Shown here piece after piece: positions 42,981 to 55,559 of a stretch of 64,000 bases of DNA; the stretch's first letter is position 1; the number at the start of each line of letters is the position of its first letter. Below the pieces are notes generated by a model. The model was given only the letters and a program-made list of their open reading frames with translations. It had not been told where the DNA came from and made no database searches. The position numbers were made by a program, and so were the translations under genes. The DNA is taken from positions 1 to 64,000 of the forward strand of contig JAFISE010000169.1 in assembly GCA_022560025.1 (NCBI GenBank). Direction: 5' to 3'. Source of the stretch: Stagonosporopsis chrysanthemi (taxonomy: Eukaryota; Ascomycota; Dothideomycetes; Pleosporales; Didymellaceae).

Positions 42981-43922
42981 ATGGCTGAATGTTTCAATAC
43001 GGTGGGCAGGCGGACGACGTGGGATGACAAAGTTCACGTACCGTGTAACATGACTGCTGTAGAAGCCGGGGGTCACTCGACATGCTGCGGTATCGGTGAC
43101 CTTTGCCTGACAAATGGTCTCTGCATGCACAAAGAGGACGTCGACAAGAAGAACTGGTATTGGCGGACCGGCTGCACTGACGAGACATGGGAGGATCCAG
43201 CATGTCCAAAATACTGCGCAGCTATTGGTGAGCCGATGAAGCCAGTCTTCTAATGAATCTCGAAGCTGACCATCGTAGAGCCTGATAGAAACACTGGCCT
43301 CGTCATGAATTGTTTGAAGCCCGAATCTTGGTGTTGCGCCTACGTTGGTGGAAGCCTGAGAGACTGGAAGTCGCAAGCAAATATCAACACAACATGCTGC
43401 ACCATCGACGACCTTACGTTCGAGGCAACCGACCCGATCGTATATGCCACGGCGACCAATCCCATCAAACTCAGCACGCAGTCGACATACACGTCTACAT
43501 CAAGCACATTGCTCAGCTCTGTGTCGCTACCGACGACCGCGACACAAGCGGATCAATCAAGCCTGCCAACTGGAGACGGCAACCTACAACAAAGCTCGAA
43601 CTCAGACTCAGCGAGCCTGGGTACTGGCGCAAAAGTAGGACTCGGTGTTGGGATACCACTTGGCGTCATTGGACTTGCCGCGATTGGAGCGTTTTTCTGG
43701 AGGCAACGGAGGCGAGCAGCAAAAGCAAGCAGCAATACCCCGCCAGAGGTGGTACCCTTCAACATGACCGGCAACGAAGACGTGTCCTCCTACCGGCAAA
43801 CAGCGATGAAGCAGCAAGAGGCAACCATCTATAGACACGAAGCGCCCTCGCCGCAAGTAGCACATGAGCTGCCTGCATCTGTGGCGCCACTCGAGCTGCC
43901 TCAAACCAAATCTGATCGGTAG
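42981..43922 (+). CDS. Cys-rich single-pass membrane protein
   Basis: Two exons (42981-43227 and 43279-43922) with a 51-bp GT-AG intron give 296 residues. The N-terminal half is cysteine-rich in a pattern common in ascomycete surface proteins: HVPCNMTA, STCCGIGDLCLTNGLC, TGCTDETW, then NCLKPESWCC and NTTCC. A Ser/Thr-rich stalk follows, then one membrane segment at about 202-223 (VGLGVGIPLGVIGLAAIGAFFW), stopped by RQRRR, and a cytoplasmic tail. No classical signal peptide precedes the Cys-rich part. The layout suggests an outward-facing sensor or wall-anchoring protein. No function is known for this family. Confidence 0.75.
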
Positions 43923-44437
43923 TGACTACAACGGTGACCCATTATACTATCGTTACGAATGCAGACATGGTCGCTTGCGAGGATACATTACCATCACACA
44001 AAGATGAGTATTGCAGCCTGCGTGTATGTTTGACGATGAGATACAACATGTATCGACTTGGTGCCTCATCCATGCTCCATTGTACATAAGGATTGTCACT
44101 GAGATGGATGGAGCGACATGGTTGCAGTACTTAAGCAGGCGAACGGCGAAGCAGGTGTCATTGCAAGTCCCGGTGTGAACAGCAGTCGAGGATCGATTCA
44201 ATCATCGGGCCCATAGGCTAAAGAAAACAGGCAATCAGGTGGAGTGACGATAGTCAGAACCTGTTTTAGAACTTGTATTGGCAGAACAAGAGGAATAGGA
44301 GCGCCACACGCAATAGGAGCCCTCGGATGCGTGGTGTAGCTTCTTATCCGTCCAGAATTCGGTAGCCTTTCCCTTGAACATGTCATCTTGCGAGGCGTCC
44401 GTCGAAGAACTAATAGTAGCGCCGTTCACCCTACGTA
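43923..44437. other. intergenic, no supported gene
   Basis: Short frames only between the Cys-rich membrane protein gene and the zinc-cluster remnant. Confidence 0.45.
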
Positions 44438-44580
44438 ATGAGCCATGAGCGTCCCACCAAGCGCATTCGACAAGCCTGTGAGCAATGCCGATGCAACAAG
44501 TGCAAACGATCCGGTGAGAGGCCAGTTTGTAACTTGCTGGTAGCTCGGGCAGCAATTTGCTACTGTTATGAAGAACCATC
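44438..44580 (+). pseudogene. Zn2Cys6 transcription factor N-terminal remnant
   Basis: An ATG at 44438 opens a frame that reads RPTKRIRQACEQCR followed by GERPVCNL and AAICYCYEE. This resembles a basic-arm Zn2Cys6 DNA-binding domain with altered spacing between cysteines (R-C-N-K-C-K-R instead of x6). After about 48 codons the similarity is lost and no activation domain follows before the carboxylesterase gene. A decayed fragment is the best reading; a short functional protein is less likely. Confidence 0.45.
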
Positions 44581-44917
44581 ACAGAAATTGTACAACCATG
44601 GTTTTGGCCTCGTCGCATCGATTTGTTGGCAACTACTTCGGCCGCCATGCATTACCAAGGCATTCTGCCTGGTTTTGTACGTTTCCATCACCACGGCTGA
44701 CGCACGGGAGCTGGTCGCTCACAGCTGTAGATATGAATACCAAGGGCTTTATGGTTGTGAATAAGAGAATGTAAGACCCTGTGACAGTATGGAGCCCAAT
44801 GCCAGGTTGTATGTGTGCAAAAGCATGATCGGTCACATGGTACCACAAACCAGTTAAAGATAAACAATGCTAATGAAGTTGTATAGGTGTATGATTCGTA
44901 GTCCTACTGCTGGTTTC
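44581..44917. other. intergenic, no supported gene
   Basis: Nothing recognised; 3' flank of the carboxylesterase gene. Confidence 0.4.
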
Positions 44918-46608
44918 TTACTGCTGGGATAACTCAACCTTGGACCACCAGAAATCTGATTCAACATTCGCAAATACATCGTCCGCTAGAACCGCAGGCT
45001 CTCCAATCTGGGACCCTCCAACAAACTCGGTGTTGTCTCTGCCAAACATCATAACCTTAGCATCCGCTCTCTCGTAAGGTTTCCACTCAATTCCCTTGTT
45101 GAGGTTGCCCACAAGCGTATTGGGTGATCCAGTGCAAACAAAACTCGTAAGGTAAGCATGTAGCAGAGCAGACATTTCGTCTTGGCTTTTTGATTGAGCA
45201 CAAATGTTTGAATCTCTCACCTCAAAGAACATGTTGTCGCCATGGGGTGCTCCATTTACGATATCTCTTCGAAGGGCCCAGTGGTATAAGTAGACAGGGA
45301 CATCCGGACTTGCAAAGAAGGCAGTCTGCCGAACTGGGGCGATGTATGCGTAATGCGCATATGCGGCCTCAATTCGCTTGTACATCGCACCCACTCCATG
45401 ACCGAGTCTGGTCTCTTTGTACGGCGAATCGTGGGTAAAATTCGGATCAGGGTATAACCGATCTATGGCCTGAATATCTTCATCGCTCAGCTGGGGGAGT
45501 AATGTCTTCCAGAAGTCTAAGAATTGTGACGAGGTTGACATCTTTTTGTCCACGTAAAGCGACCCTTCATTGCCTTGAAAGCCAGTCATGATGGGAACCT
45601 TATGCCATCTGCCGGTTCGCCAAGCATCAATTGGGCGGCCACGAATAATCTCATTATCAATTACTGGTTGGAACGCCCAACGGAGACTGGGATTATACTT
45701 CTGAAAGACGTTGTTCTGGGCCTTTGCGATGACTGCTGTCGGCAGAGTGCGAAGGTAGCTGAAGACTTCGGACGCAGACAAGGGTCCATGATATTCAACC
45801 TCCTCGAGGAAGTCCTTGAACTGCGACTCATGTATCTCTGCATCTGGTCGACGCACCGCGCGTGATGTAGGGGCCCCAGACTCGATGATAACGCGCTGGA
45901 ACTTTGGGGCCTTACCATCTTCGTAGTTCAGGAGGTGGTGTCCGATCTATGAATAAGTCAGCACTCAGCTCTAGCTCAAGGCCAACAACTTACCGAGTGC
46001 GCTCCCGCCGAGATTCCGATTAGCGTAACATTATTTTTGTCGCCTCCAAAGTGATGGATGTTCTCTTCTACCCAATCAAGAAGGCAAATCTGGTCTTTGA
46101 GATCTAAATTCAGGGCTCCTTCCTCGGCGCTCAGTTTCGAGGGCAGGAAGCCTAGAGCGCCAATACGATAGCCAAACGAGACACCGACAAATGGAAGCTC
46201 AGACCAGCCTACCATAGCTGCTGTGTCATGCATGGCGGCGTAACCCCTGTTGAAAGCCCCGCCATGGATGTAAACAGCGACTGGGAGTCCCGAGATTTCA
46301 CTATGCCGTGCTTGCCGGAACACATTCGCAGTCAGACAGTCTTCATCCTCATCTAAAGTTGGCCCGACTTTGACGAACTGCTGTGCTGGAGCCCTGGGGC
46401 CGAAGTATGACGCATTTATGGTATCTTGACTGTCTGGTACTTTCACCGGTGGCCGAAACCGCCGCGCACCCGTTGGTGGCAAGGCATATGGTATGCCGCG
46501 GAATGCTTCGACAGCATGTGGATATTTTTCCTTTAAAGTAGTGCCTATGATTAGTCCTTGGGGCAGCTTAGTGGCGGCTTGAGGTAGTGGGTGTTTGTGA
46601 GAGTCCAT
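44918..46608 (-). CDS. type-B carboxylesterase
   Basis: Serine esterase of the alpha/beta-hydrolase fold acting on carboxylic esters. Exon 1 (complement 45994-46608) and exon 2 (complement 44918-45946) flank a 47-bp GT-AG intron in phase 0 and give 547 residues. Family landmarks are FRGIPYALPPTGARRFRPP, EDCLTANVF, the oxyanion-hole region VAVYIHGGAF and the nucleophile elbow G-I-S-A-G with Ser200. The GNEGSLY segment probably holds the acidic residue, and GAPHGDN the histidine. No signal peptide is evident, so it may be cytosolic. With the nearby Dal5-type permease and P450 it could form a small uptake and degradation group, but co-regulation is not shown. Confidence 0.9.
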
Positions 46609-47186
46609 TTTGTGAATTTTGGTTGAAGACTAGCTCTCGTCGGTGTAGTTGTTGGATGCAAGCGACGAGAAAATGAAAGTGAAATGAGCCAAGATTACAC
46701 CCCAGACGCATATATGTTGCGCGTGGTTGAGCGCAAGATTGCCAAATGCCGTCTTCGCCCGCCTTCGAGGCCGATATGGACCGATCGGCCGCAATTGTAA
46801 AACCGAGCAGGAAGTCTTCCCTATCTATGCCGCTAACATTATAGTCCTATCTTTTATGGTTCGGAACTTGTTAACCGATATACCGACAAGGATGGTGACA
46901 GCCCATGATCAGCCTTTCGATATCCAGATCTGATTTCCTAAGGTGGAAATCTGCTAACGAGTAAGAATATCTGATTGACAATACTTTCACCCTCTATCAG
47001 CTCCGACCACGACCGAAATGATATCTAATCAGTGGAGCTTATCGTTGTGTTGGGGAGACGGGATCACATATGGCAAGTCAAAGATTTAAAGCACGGATAA
47101 ACTCGATACTTAATGTGTCATACACAGCTATCATAAACATACAGTAATCATACTTCTCATACCATCGCGTCACTGCTACTCTCATC
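46609..47186. other. divergent intergenic region
   Basis: Lies between the divergent carboxylesterase and permease genes, so it probably holds both promoters. No specific motif is claimed. Confidence 0.5.
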
Positions 47187-48894
47187 ATGCGTACATCTTA
47201 TGATTCACCCAAGCGCGACAGCGAAGCGCTCGACGCTTCAAAAGACAAGGAGCTGCAACATGCGGATGTTGAGATCAACGCTCTCGGCAAAGTTGAGAGT
47301 ACTGTCATAGGTCATATCGAAGATCTCGACGAGGGTAGCCAGTTTCTAAGGCAGCACAACTACACAACAGACTATTTGTTTGAACTGCTTCGAGACAAGA
47401 ATCTCAATAAGCGACTTGTGAGAAAGGTTGACCTACTCCTACTGCCACTCTTGTGTGGCACATTTTTCCTACAATACATCGACAAACAGGCTATCAGTTA
47501 CTCGGCTGTGTTCGATCTATTCGAAACCACCGGCATAACCGGCAGTCAGTACTCATGGCTTGGATCGATTTTCTATTTCGCATACCTAATTTCTGAATGG
47601 CCATCGGCATATCTGGCGCAGCGCTTCCCAACTGGTCGGGTTATCTCCGCCTACTGCTTTTGCTGGGGCACCGTGATGCTTTGCACACCTGCGACACAAA
47701 ACTTTGCTGGCTTTGCCGCGATGAGGTTTTTGCTTGGAATCTTCGAGAGCGTGTAAGTCCTCGGCTCACCCCGTAAGAGCAGATACTAACGGATACAGGG
47801 TGACTCCGGCGTTCATGATGATTGTCGGTATGTGGTACCTTGGACAACAACAACCTGCAAGAGCGGGTATGTTCTACTGCTTCAATGGCGTTGGTAATGC
47901 TACCGGAGGAATTCTCTTCTATTGCGTCGGCTATGCTAAAGGATTCGCCGTCTGGAGGATCATATACATCATCTGTGGTGGGATGACCGTTCTTTGGTCA
48001 GTAGTGTTGTTTCTCAGACTGCCTGACAACATCATGACAGCCAAGACTTTCACTATCGAGGAGAAAGCGTTACTTATTGCTCGGTCGGCAAAGAATCGCA
48101 CTGGTGTGTACAATCGCAAGACCAAGCTACCCCAGATCTGGGAGGCTTTGACAGATCCACAAATCTGGATCTTGTTCATCTACACACTACTGAACGAAGT
48201 CATCAATGGCGGCATTGCCACGTTCGGAAAGCTTATCATCAAAGATGTGGCAGGTGGTGATTCATTGAAGACCACATTATATGGGATACCAATGGGCTTT
48301 GCGCAAATTTTCTGGGTCTTCACCGGCCCATATCTTGCTTCTCGCCTGGAAAACGCTCGCACTTATATTATGGCTCTTTACCTTTGTCCAACCATTATTG
48401 GCACTTGTCTGATTTGGCAACTCCCGAGGAGCAACATAGGGGGGAATCTTGCAGGTTACTACATGGTGAGTCTCCGCCTATAACTGGTGCTCGTCTGGAA
48501 CAAAACAAATTTACCTACACAGATCGGTGCTTTTGTCGGCTCACTGGTCATTGCGCTCCAGCTGCCGGCTTCGAATGTCGCTGGATACACAAAGCGCACA
48601 ACAAGCACTGCTTTCGTCTTCTTAGCCTACTGCATAGGCAACATTATCGGTCCGCAAGCCTTCTTAGCGAATGAAGCACCAAAATACGAGACTGGTGTCA
48701 AGACCATTTTGGCATGTGCTGTCGCACAGTTCGTACTAGCGTTCTGCTTGCGAGCTCTCCTCATTTGGCGGAATGCCCAGCGAGACCGCGAAGATGCCGA
48801 GGATGCGTCCTCGAACAATGCTATAGTAGGCGATATTGATGCCATAGATGACGTAACGGATTTTCACAACCGGCGATTTCGATACAGTCTATAA
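47187..48894 (+). CDS. MFS permease, Dal5/anion:cation symporter type
   Basis: Twelve-helix transporter for an organic anion such as allantoate or a vitamin-like acid. Three exons (47187-47752, 47799-48465 and 48523-48894) with GT-AG introns of 46 and 57 bp give 534 residues in phase. Landmarks are KVDLLLLPLLCGTFFLQYID at helix 1, the SWLGSIFYFAYLISEWPSAY loop, RFLLGIFESV, MMIVGMWY and the late TKRTTSTAFVFLAYCIGNIIGPQ. The first ~60 residues are a charged cytoplasmic tail. This copy is intact, unlike the related permease at 23.8-25.6 kb, and is divergent from the carboxylesterase. Confidence 0.9.
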
Positions 48895-49249
48895 ATCGGC
48901 GGTGTGTTTCTTCTCGGTGCCCAGCTTAATTGTTTGACACTTCGATCAAATCACCATGAATCTAATTCGAATATTATCATTACCCTGGTGGCTTCTGCGT
49001 AGCACTTACACACAGTGCGCAATCTTTGATGTAGCACGGCGTTGCTGATTCGGTCACATTACAAAAGCTTTTACATTGCAAATGCTCTGCCTATAGTGGC
49101 TGTTGCCGCATCGAAACACCATGCCAACAAAGGCTGGACACTGTAGTCAAGCATCTGGATCTATTAAATGCCTCTCAATGAGCCGCCCGCCTGTTTGAAT
49201 CTCACCCCTGCAATACCTAACACCCTACTAAGAGCTACCGAGATATGTG
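48895..49249. other. convergent intergenic region
   Basis: 3' flanks of the permease (plus) and the P450 (minus). Nothing else recognised. Confidence 0.5.
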
Positions 49250-50907
49250 CTACCTATCACTTGCATCGTGTAGTCGCACCTTGACACCATTTTTGGGTCT
49301 GCCCGTCAACGACACACTCCATTCGACAGGTTCTGAGGATACTGCCTCCAGCTTGTCGAATCGCTGCAGGAGGCGCACGACCATATAGCCAGTTTTTGTC
49401 AAAGCATTCTGCTGCCCAAGACAGATGCTTCGAATTGTCAGTCAGTACTGTTCAAAGCACGGTCCGTAGTTCTGAGCAGACTACTAGCAACGGCGACAAG
49501 CCAAAAAGGAGACACTTACCGTGGACCTCCGTTGAATGGAAGGTACTCAAATCCTCCATACTTATGATTTCTCCACCTCTCAGGCCGAAATTGCTCAGCA
49601 TCTTTGCCCCAAAGGTCGGGCCGTCGCTGCATGAGCCAAACGATGTAAACTATTTCGGTCCCTTTCGGTACAAATACGGGTGAGCGGCCACCTTCACCCC
49701 CTCCGCTAGGAAGACTTGTATCCTTAGTACTGCGTCGTGAATTCCAAGGTACCGGTGGATAGAGTCGCAAGGTTTCGTTGAGGCACCACTGGAGATACGA
49801 GCAGCGCTTTAGACCAGCAAACGATATATTCCTTGGAGCCGAATATGTGCCGAAATCCTGAATAATGGTCTCACGAAGGTTGGTGAAGACCTTGGGATGT
49901 TGCGCTAGCATGAGGAACAAAAAATTCATTGAAGCAGCCGTGGTATCGCGACCAGCGATGAGAATGGAAAGGAGTTGGTCCCGAATCTCTGCAGCGTCGG
50001 TAGTTTTTTTCGCCAGGCTCTCAGCGAAAACGTACTTCTGCTTCTCGTCTGTATGAATTTGGTCAGGTCTTGCGCGCCGGCGCAAAGCCTTGTCAACAAA
50101 GTTGTCAATATAGCAGTGGCACAAACGGCACTTCTCCGTGAAGCCTCTTGTCTGAATGAGCGCATAGAACTCATTTAGCAACATACTAGTCATAACATGA
50201 TGCTGGCAAGATTCAAAGGTCTCGACAAACTCTGTATCCTCGGAATTTTTGGCCAAGGCTTTGATGGACAGTGCAGAGAGTTGAGTATTTGTACTCTGTC
50301 CAAAAAGAAATTCGCTGGCAGAATCCATAGTGAGCCGGTAAAAGAGCGGTTGAAGATCGATCACATTGGAATGGTCATTGACCTGCAAGCGCAAAGCTTG
50401 AAGCAAGTTCTGCACGTGACGTTCTTCCAGTACAAGGTCACTGACTTGATCACGCGAGAACTGCGGTCGAAGAATGGCACGGGCGCGCTCCCAAATTTCT
50501 TCATCTGCTGAGAAGATTCCGTGGCCGAGTCTGAATTTTGTGAGCAAAAGCAGTCAAGCCAAGGATCACAGACTCACAATGGAGCGAACGACCCTCTTCG
50601 CACTTGGCCAAGCTCAAAATCGTAAAATTGTATTGCCAACATAGCTTGGATGTTCTTCGGGTCGCAAGTAAAGATGACTTTGTCTCCGAGTGTCTTTGTT
50701 TCATATGTTTAAACAGTTCGGTTTGCAGACGTGTGGTCAAACGTCGCCTGCATGTAGTTGAGAATCCGGTTGTTACGAAGAGCGGATATCGTCCTGAAGA
50801 GATTGACTAATGCAAACGGGTCTGGCCAACGTTCGATCGGAGCTGGCTCGCAGCCCAGTCTTTTTGCTGTTACAGCGTGCTGACGACATGTCAACGCTGT
50901 TGAAATA
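49250..50907 (-). pseudogene. CYP52-like cytochrome P450, interrupted by a retrotransposon
   Basis: CYP52-type P450s omega-hydroxylate alkanes and fatty acids in the endoplasmic reticulum. Exons on the complement are 50578-50907, 49520-50530 and 49250-49427, with GT-AG introns. Landmarks are AKRLGCEPAP near the start, LIAGRDTTAASM in the I helix, ETLRLYPPVPW (ExxR), FRPERW and the haem loop FNGGPRICLGQQ. A TAA at 50709-50711 stops the frame between SANRTV and TYETKTLGDKV, one transition from CAA. At 50907 the gene is cut by a Ty1/copia element. The missing membrane anchor appears to lie beyond the far LTR (63848-63915). Both lesions make the gene dead here. Confidence 0.85.
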
Positions 50908-51064
50908 TGTTGCAGCGTAAGCAGCTGCTGAAAATGATGGAAAACTGCGCTTGTGTTACTTGCTAGCTAGAGAGCGTCAATATATACATGCTCTGAGACG
51001 TGCTAGTCCTGGAGAGTCACAGGAGTGACAATCAAGGCCTGTAGGGCTGACCTGCACCGCAACA
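50908..51064 (-). repeat. left (3') LTR of the copia element, little mutated
   Basis: 157 bp, TGTTGC...GCAACA. Of 41 hand-counted differences from the right LTR, 37 are transitions and all 37 have C or G here. It keeps many CpA, TpG and CpG sites. Confidence 0.93.
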
Positions 51065-51075
51065 CACCCCCCCAG
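51065..51075 (-). other. polypurine tract of the copia element
   Basis: CACCCCCCCAG on the plus strand, read as a G run on the element's strand, lies directly inside the left LTR. This is the priming site for plus-strand DNA synthesis in LTR retrotransposons and fixes the element's orientation. Confidence 0.75.
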
Positions 51076-51099
51076 CTAGCGTAAACAACAAAGCTGAAC

Positions 51100-52850
51100 A
51101 TTGTACTATTAATACTATCCTGTAAGTCCTGCTAGATCTAGTATATTAGCGTCTTGAGAGCACTTGATATACTGCTCTACGCTCTCTAGGCCTAGCTGTT
51201 TAACAAATCTGTAGTGCTTCTGTTATACTAGTGTCTTTGTAAGTCTGTCTGCTAGCATGTCTGCAGTTAAACACTAGGCTACGTGTAGACACTGCTGCTA
51301 AACCTCCTGCCTTAGCTACATCTAATGTGTGTTAACGTAGCGTAGCTTTGTATGTAGCCTGTTGTCCTGCTTTATAACTATGCCTACTGTCTGCTTGTTA
51401 TTACAGTAGATAACAGGCTTTGCGTCTAGATTAAGCTTAATGTGTCTAAACACACAATTCTACTACTCTATCTCTTTTCTAGCTGTAGATAGAGCTATAA
51501 GCTTTGCCTCTGTAGTTAACTTTGTAACTAAGTATTAACATGTAGCCTTCTAATTAACACATATTCTGTACATCTTGAACAGATATCTATATAAGCTCTG
51601 CTTTAAGTCTTTATTGTCTATAAACACAGCGTTAGACACTTTATAAAATAGTAGCAGATTATTAGTTTAACTAATATATGTAGTATTGTTCTTTGCTTTA
51701 TTATACGCTCTAATAGCAAGGTACTTAGTACTAATTAAGTATCTCTAGACGTGCTTAGCTACTGCTATATACTTCTGTCTAGAATTCTGTAAATGCCTTG
51801 CTAGAACAAAGTATGCTTATAATATATTAAGCTTTATAAAAAAAAAAGATATAGGCTAGTAAACCTACTAGCTGCTAGTATATCTATATACGTTTAAAGC
51901 TTAATTTTTTAACACTTAGTAGCAGATAGCTGTTAGTTAACAGTACTGCTAGGTACCTCCTTAATGTCTAAGCTAAGTTAAATTTAGCTAATACCTTGTT
52001 AATAAATAAGTCCTAGACTAGCTATATTACTTTTGCTATCTAGTCTCTTACTATATATATACTAAGGAACTACTTTAGCTCTTTAAAACATCTTATACTA
52101 TAGGCCTCTTAAAGCTGTTTCTTAAACTAGCTATAATAGCTTAGGTATTATAGGTATATAAAGACAATAATATTATCTATATAAAAGAATATAATAAGCT
52201 AATTACTAGTAGATAGACAAAGCATATTCTAAACTTGTCTTAGGCCTAGCTTTATTAGCGTCTGCCTAAGATACCTATACTAGAGTAGTAGTATGTCTTT
52301 TAAGCTATACAAAGCTTGCTTAAGCTTAAGTAGCTTTTTTATTTGTACAATAAACAGCTTTAGTATATATATATAGACTAGCTATTTAAGTAGCACATTT
52401 AAAAAGGTATTTAGTATATTATACTAATATACTTATAAGCTAAAAGCTACAGCTAATACTATAAGTAGGCAGAATACTCTTACTACTAGTGTTGTAGTAT
52501 ATATATCTTCTTAGTTGTCTTAAAAGTCTCTTTTAACAACTAGCTTTGCCTTAAACTTATATAGGTAGCTATCCTTGTTAAATTTGTATATAAATACTTA
52601 CTTTAAAAGAAGTATCTATACTTTAGCTACTATAGCTGCAAAGCAGCCTTTATCTTTATAGCTAGTAAATTCTATACGTAGTATATCTTTAAATTTATAT
52701 CTAAATAAATACTTGTCTAGGTCTCTTTAATATTATAAAAGTAGTAGAAGCTTGTCTCTATATAGTCTTATAGCTAGCTCCTTTCTAAGTAGCTTCTAAG
52801 GCTCTGTTACTTTAATAGCTAATATAAATACTATAAAGTATATTCTAAGT
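51100..52850 (-). pseudogene. copia reverse transcriptase / RNase H remnant
   Basis: The minus strand reads, with many stops, as the second half of copia pol. The catalytic Y-V-D-D is Y-I-D-N at about 52165-52185 (GTA to ATA and GAT to AAT, both G to A). An RNase H-like VLRYL region lies near 51.7-51.8 kb, and the family C-terminus M-L-A-D-x-L-T-K-x-L...QLGL near 51.2-51.3 kb. Mutations are denser toward the right and sparser next to the left LTR. It is cut at 52850 by the gypsy insertion. Confidence 0.8.
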
Positions 52851-53127
52851 TATAAGAACAAGCCTAGTTCTTTAAGCCTACCTTTTACTACCTAATAACT
52901 ACCTAACTTAGATCTGTCTTTTAACTACTCCTTAGTACAGTCTTTTCTAAGCTTCTAGATATAAAAAAAAAGCCTTTACAGAGTTTAGATAGATAGTTTT
53001 AAAGTATTCTTTTGTACAAGACCTATAGAAATAAAGATCTAGTCTTGTAGTTTATTCTAGTACTTCTATATACCTTATAGTAGATACCTATACAATTTAG
53101 ACCTTTTTAGTATCTTGTGTTATTATA
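52851..53127 (+). repeat. left LTR of the gypsy element
   Basis: Directly repeated at 59811-60088 and, as a third copy, at 61083-61360. Starts TATAAGAACAAGCCTAG and ends TGTTATTATA. Ancestral ends TG...CA are inferred from the third copy's TG start. Confidence 0.9.
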
Positions 53128-54446
53128 TTATACTTTAAAACTTGTCTTAGCTAGTAACAGCCTTATAATAATATTACTATAGTTTGTTTAGTTATTTGTA
53201 TAAGCGCAGCTAGAGTATTATACCTAAACTAAACAAGTCTTTAAATTGTTTATATAATAGTTAAGATACTAGAGATCTTTTAACAACTAAAGCCTATAGG
53301 TTTAGAACTTCTTATAACTTACTACTCTAAGATTAACTTTAAAAAAGCTGTATTAGATTGCGCTAAGATAGACACTTAGAGACTATTAATAACTTACTTA
53401 ATTTAGATACAACTCTAATATTAAGCACTACTACAGGACTTAATACTTAGTCTTAGAACTAATTAGGGGCTAGACGCCTCTAGAGCTTTGTATTAGTATA
53501 ACTGTCCCCTGCTAACAACAAATCTAATTTAGAGCTATCTTACTATAATCTCTTAAAAGAGATAGCTTAACTGCAGCAAGAACTTGCTTAGTTACGTGCT
53601 AGTCTTGCTCTAGTAGATTGCTCTCTACTTACAACAAAAACACTACTAATAGGTACACTGTATTAATCTACTATAAGGCAGCTATCTAAAGCTAGCTTAG
53701 TACTTACAGTATGTAAGAAGCTTTCTAAAAAAACTCTTAATATTAAGGTTCTTATAAATAGAAGTAACTCTACTTTTTAGTAATAGTGTACCTTTATTTA
53801 AGACTAACTCAATATTAATATAGACTACTATTAGAGTGTATATACGCGTATAGCCCTTGTCTAGAGTTATACTTCTAGATTAGCTAAAGAATACTTAGAA
53901 CCTTAGTACCTTTCTAACAATAAGACAGATTGTTTTTACACTATAGAAGAAATAATTACACTTCTTAAGATATACTTTGTTACTAGGAACAAGCAGGCAG
54001 AAAGCTAAGCAGCCTTTAATTAACTCTAAATAGAGAAATTAGAAGTGTTTTTTTACTTTTAAGAGCTGCTTCCTTAGTGTAGCTATTAAAAGAAAAGTAC
54101 CTTAATTAGAGTAGTTTTACTATATATAGACTAAAATCTCTCTAAGTATTTAAGTACTTAATCTAGGTTTTAAGCAGTAATAGTATAATTTCTTTTCTTA
54201 AATAGTAGAACACTTAACTGCTTATAATATAGAAAGAAGAAACAACTCTACTATACTAACTTATACTGTTTTACAACCTTTAAGATTAATAAGAGCTTAC
54301 TAGTTAGATGCAAAATAGAGATCTATTATAATAAGTTAACAAGATTACTTTTTTTTAGCTAATCTACTTACTTTGCCTAGAGTACTTCTATACTCTGCTA
54401 ACTTTCTAATATACCTATACTTGTAAAGGATACAACTCTAAGAGCT

Positions 54447-54488
54447 TACTATAACTGCAGAAAGCTAAGATACTTTACTAAGGATTGT
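54447..54488 (+). pseudogene. gypsy gag zinc-knuckle remnant
   Basis: The codons align with a CCHC knuckle (C-x2-C-x4-H-x4-C) in which the first Cys is now Tyr (TAC from TGC), a Gly is Arg (AGA from GGA) and the His is Tyr (TAC from CAC). The other two Cys remain. Every change is a C-to-T or G-to-A transition. Confidence 0.7.
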
Positions 54489-55559
54489 ACAGTACTCTGC
54501 GTGCGCAAAATTAAGGTAAAATAAAAAGACTTTGTTAATACTAAAAAAGACCTAAATAAGACTAATACAATCTTTATAGAAAACAGTCCTGCCTAAAAAG
54601 ATTATTCTACCTAGGCCTAAAGTAATATAATCTATCTAATCTCTTACTGTTTTATTTATTTAGCAGACTTTATTTCTTTACTTTTACTATTCTTTGTAAC
54701 TAAAGGCTTAGTATTTAACTCTGCTCTTTAGTTAATACTAGTGCTTAAAGATTTTTGTTTTTAAACTCTAATATTATATATTCTATCTCTACTTTACTTT
54801 ATAAACCTATCTAAAAGCTACTCTTCTTAGTTTAGGTTAAAGGTTTCTAGGATTAAATTACTTCTTCTATAACCTAGTATATATAGTTACACTTTATAGT
54901 TAATAGCTAAAAGGTGTACAACTGCTTTTTTATTATTATAAACTTTAGATTACAGAACTATATTATTAGAATTAAGTAGTTAAAGTGTTTTAAGCTATAA
55001 CTTAATATAGATAAGTCTTAGTTAATATAGCCTACTAAATACTCTTATATTATAATTCTGCGCTGCTCTTATTAATAACTTTGTAATAACTCCTTAGAAA
55101 AGGCAAAGCCTAATAGAACGTAGAGTAATAGAATACTTTATAAGAATAAAAAGAGTATTAGTAATAATATAGTCTTAGTATAACTATTTAATTTATAAAA
55201 GGTATATTAAAGTTGCCTAAGTTTTGTTTATAACTCTTAGTACTACTTAACAAAGTAGTAAACACCTCTGTAACTAGTCTAAATATAGTTGCTATAATTA
55301 CTACGCTCTTAGCTAATACTTTCTACTTCTTAATAAAGAAACTGCAAAACAAGTTCTTTACAACTAATCTGTACAAGATAAATTATATTATAGAAAAAAA
55401 GTATAACTAAGATAACTCTAATAATACTTAACTAATCTAGAAATAGTTACTAGCTTAATACTCTTAGTATACTAATATATTTAGTAAAGTAGAAGCTAAA
55501 AGCCTTTTAGAACACTGCCTTTATAACTACAAGATTGTTTTAGAAGAACCTTTACTAAA

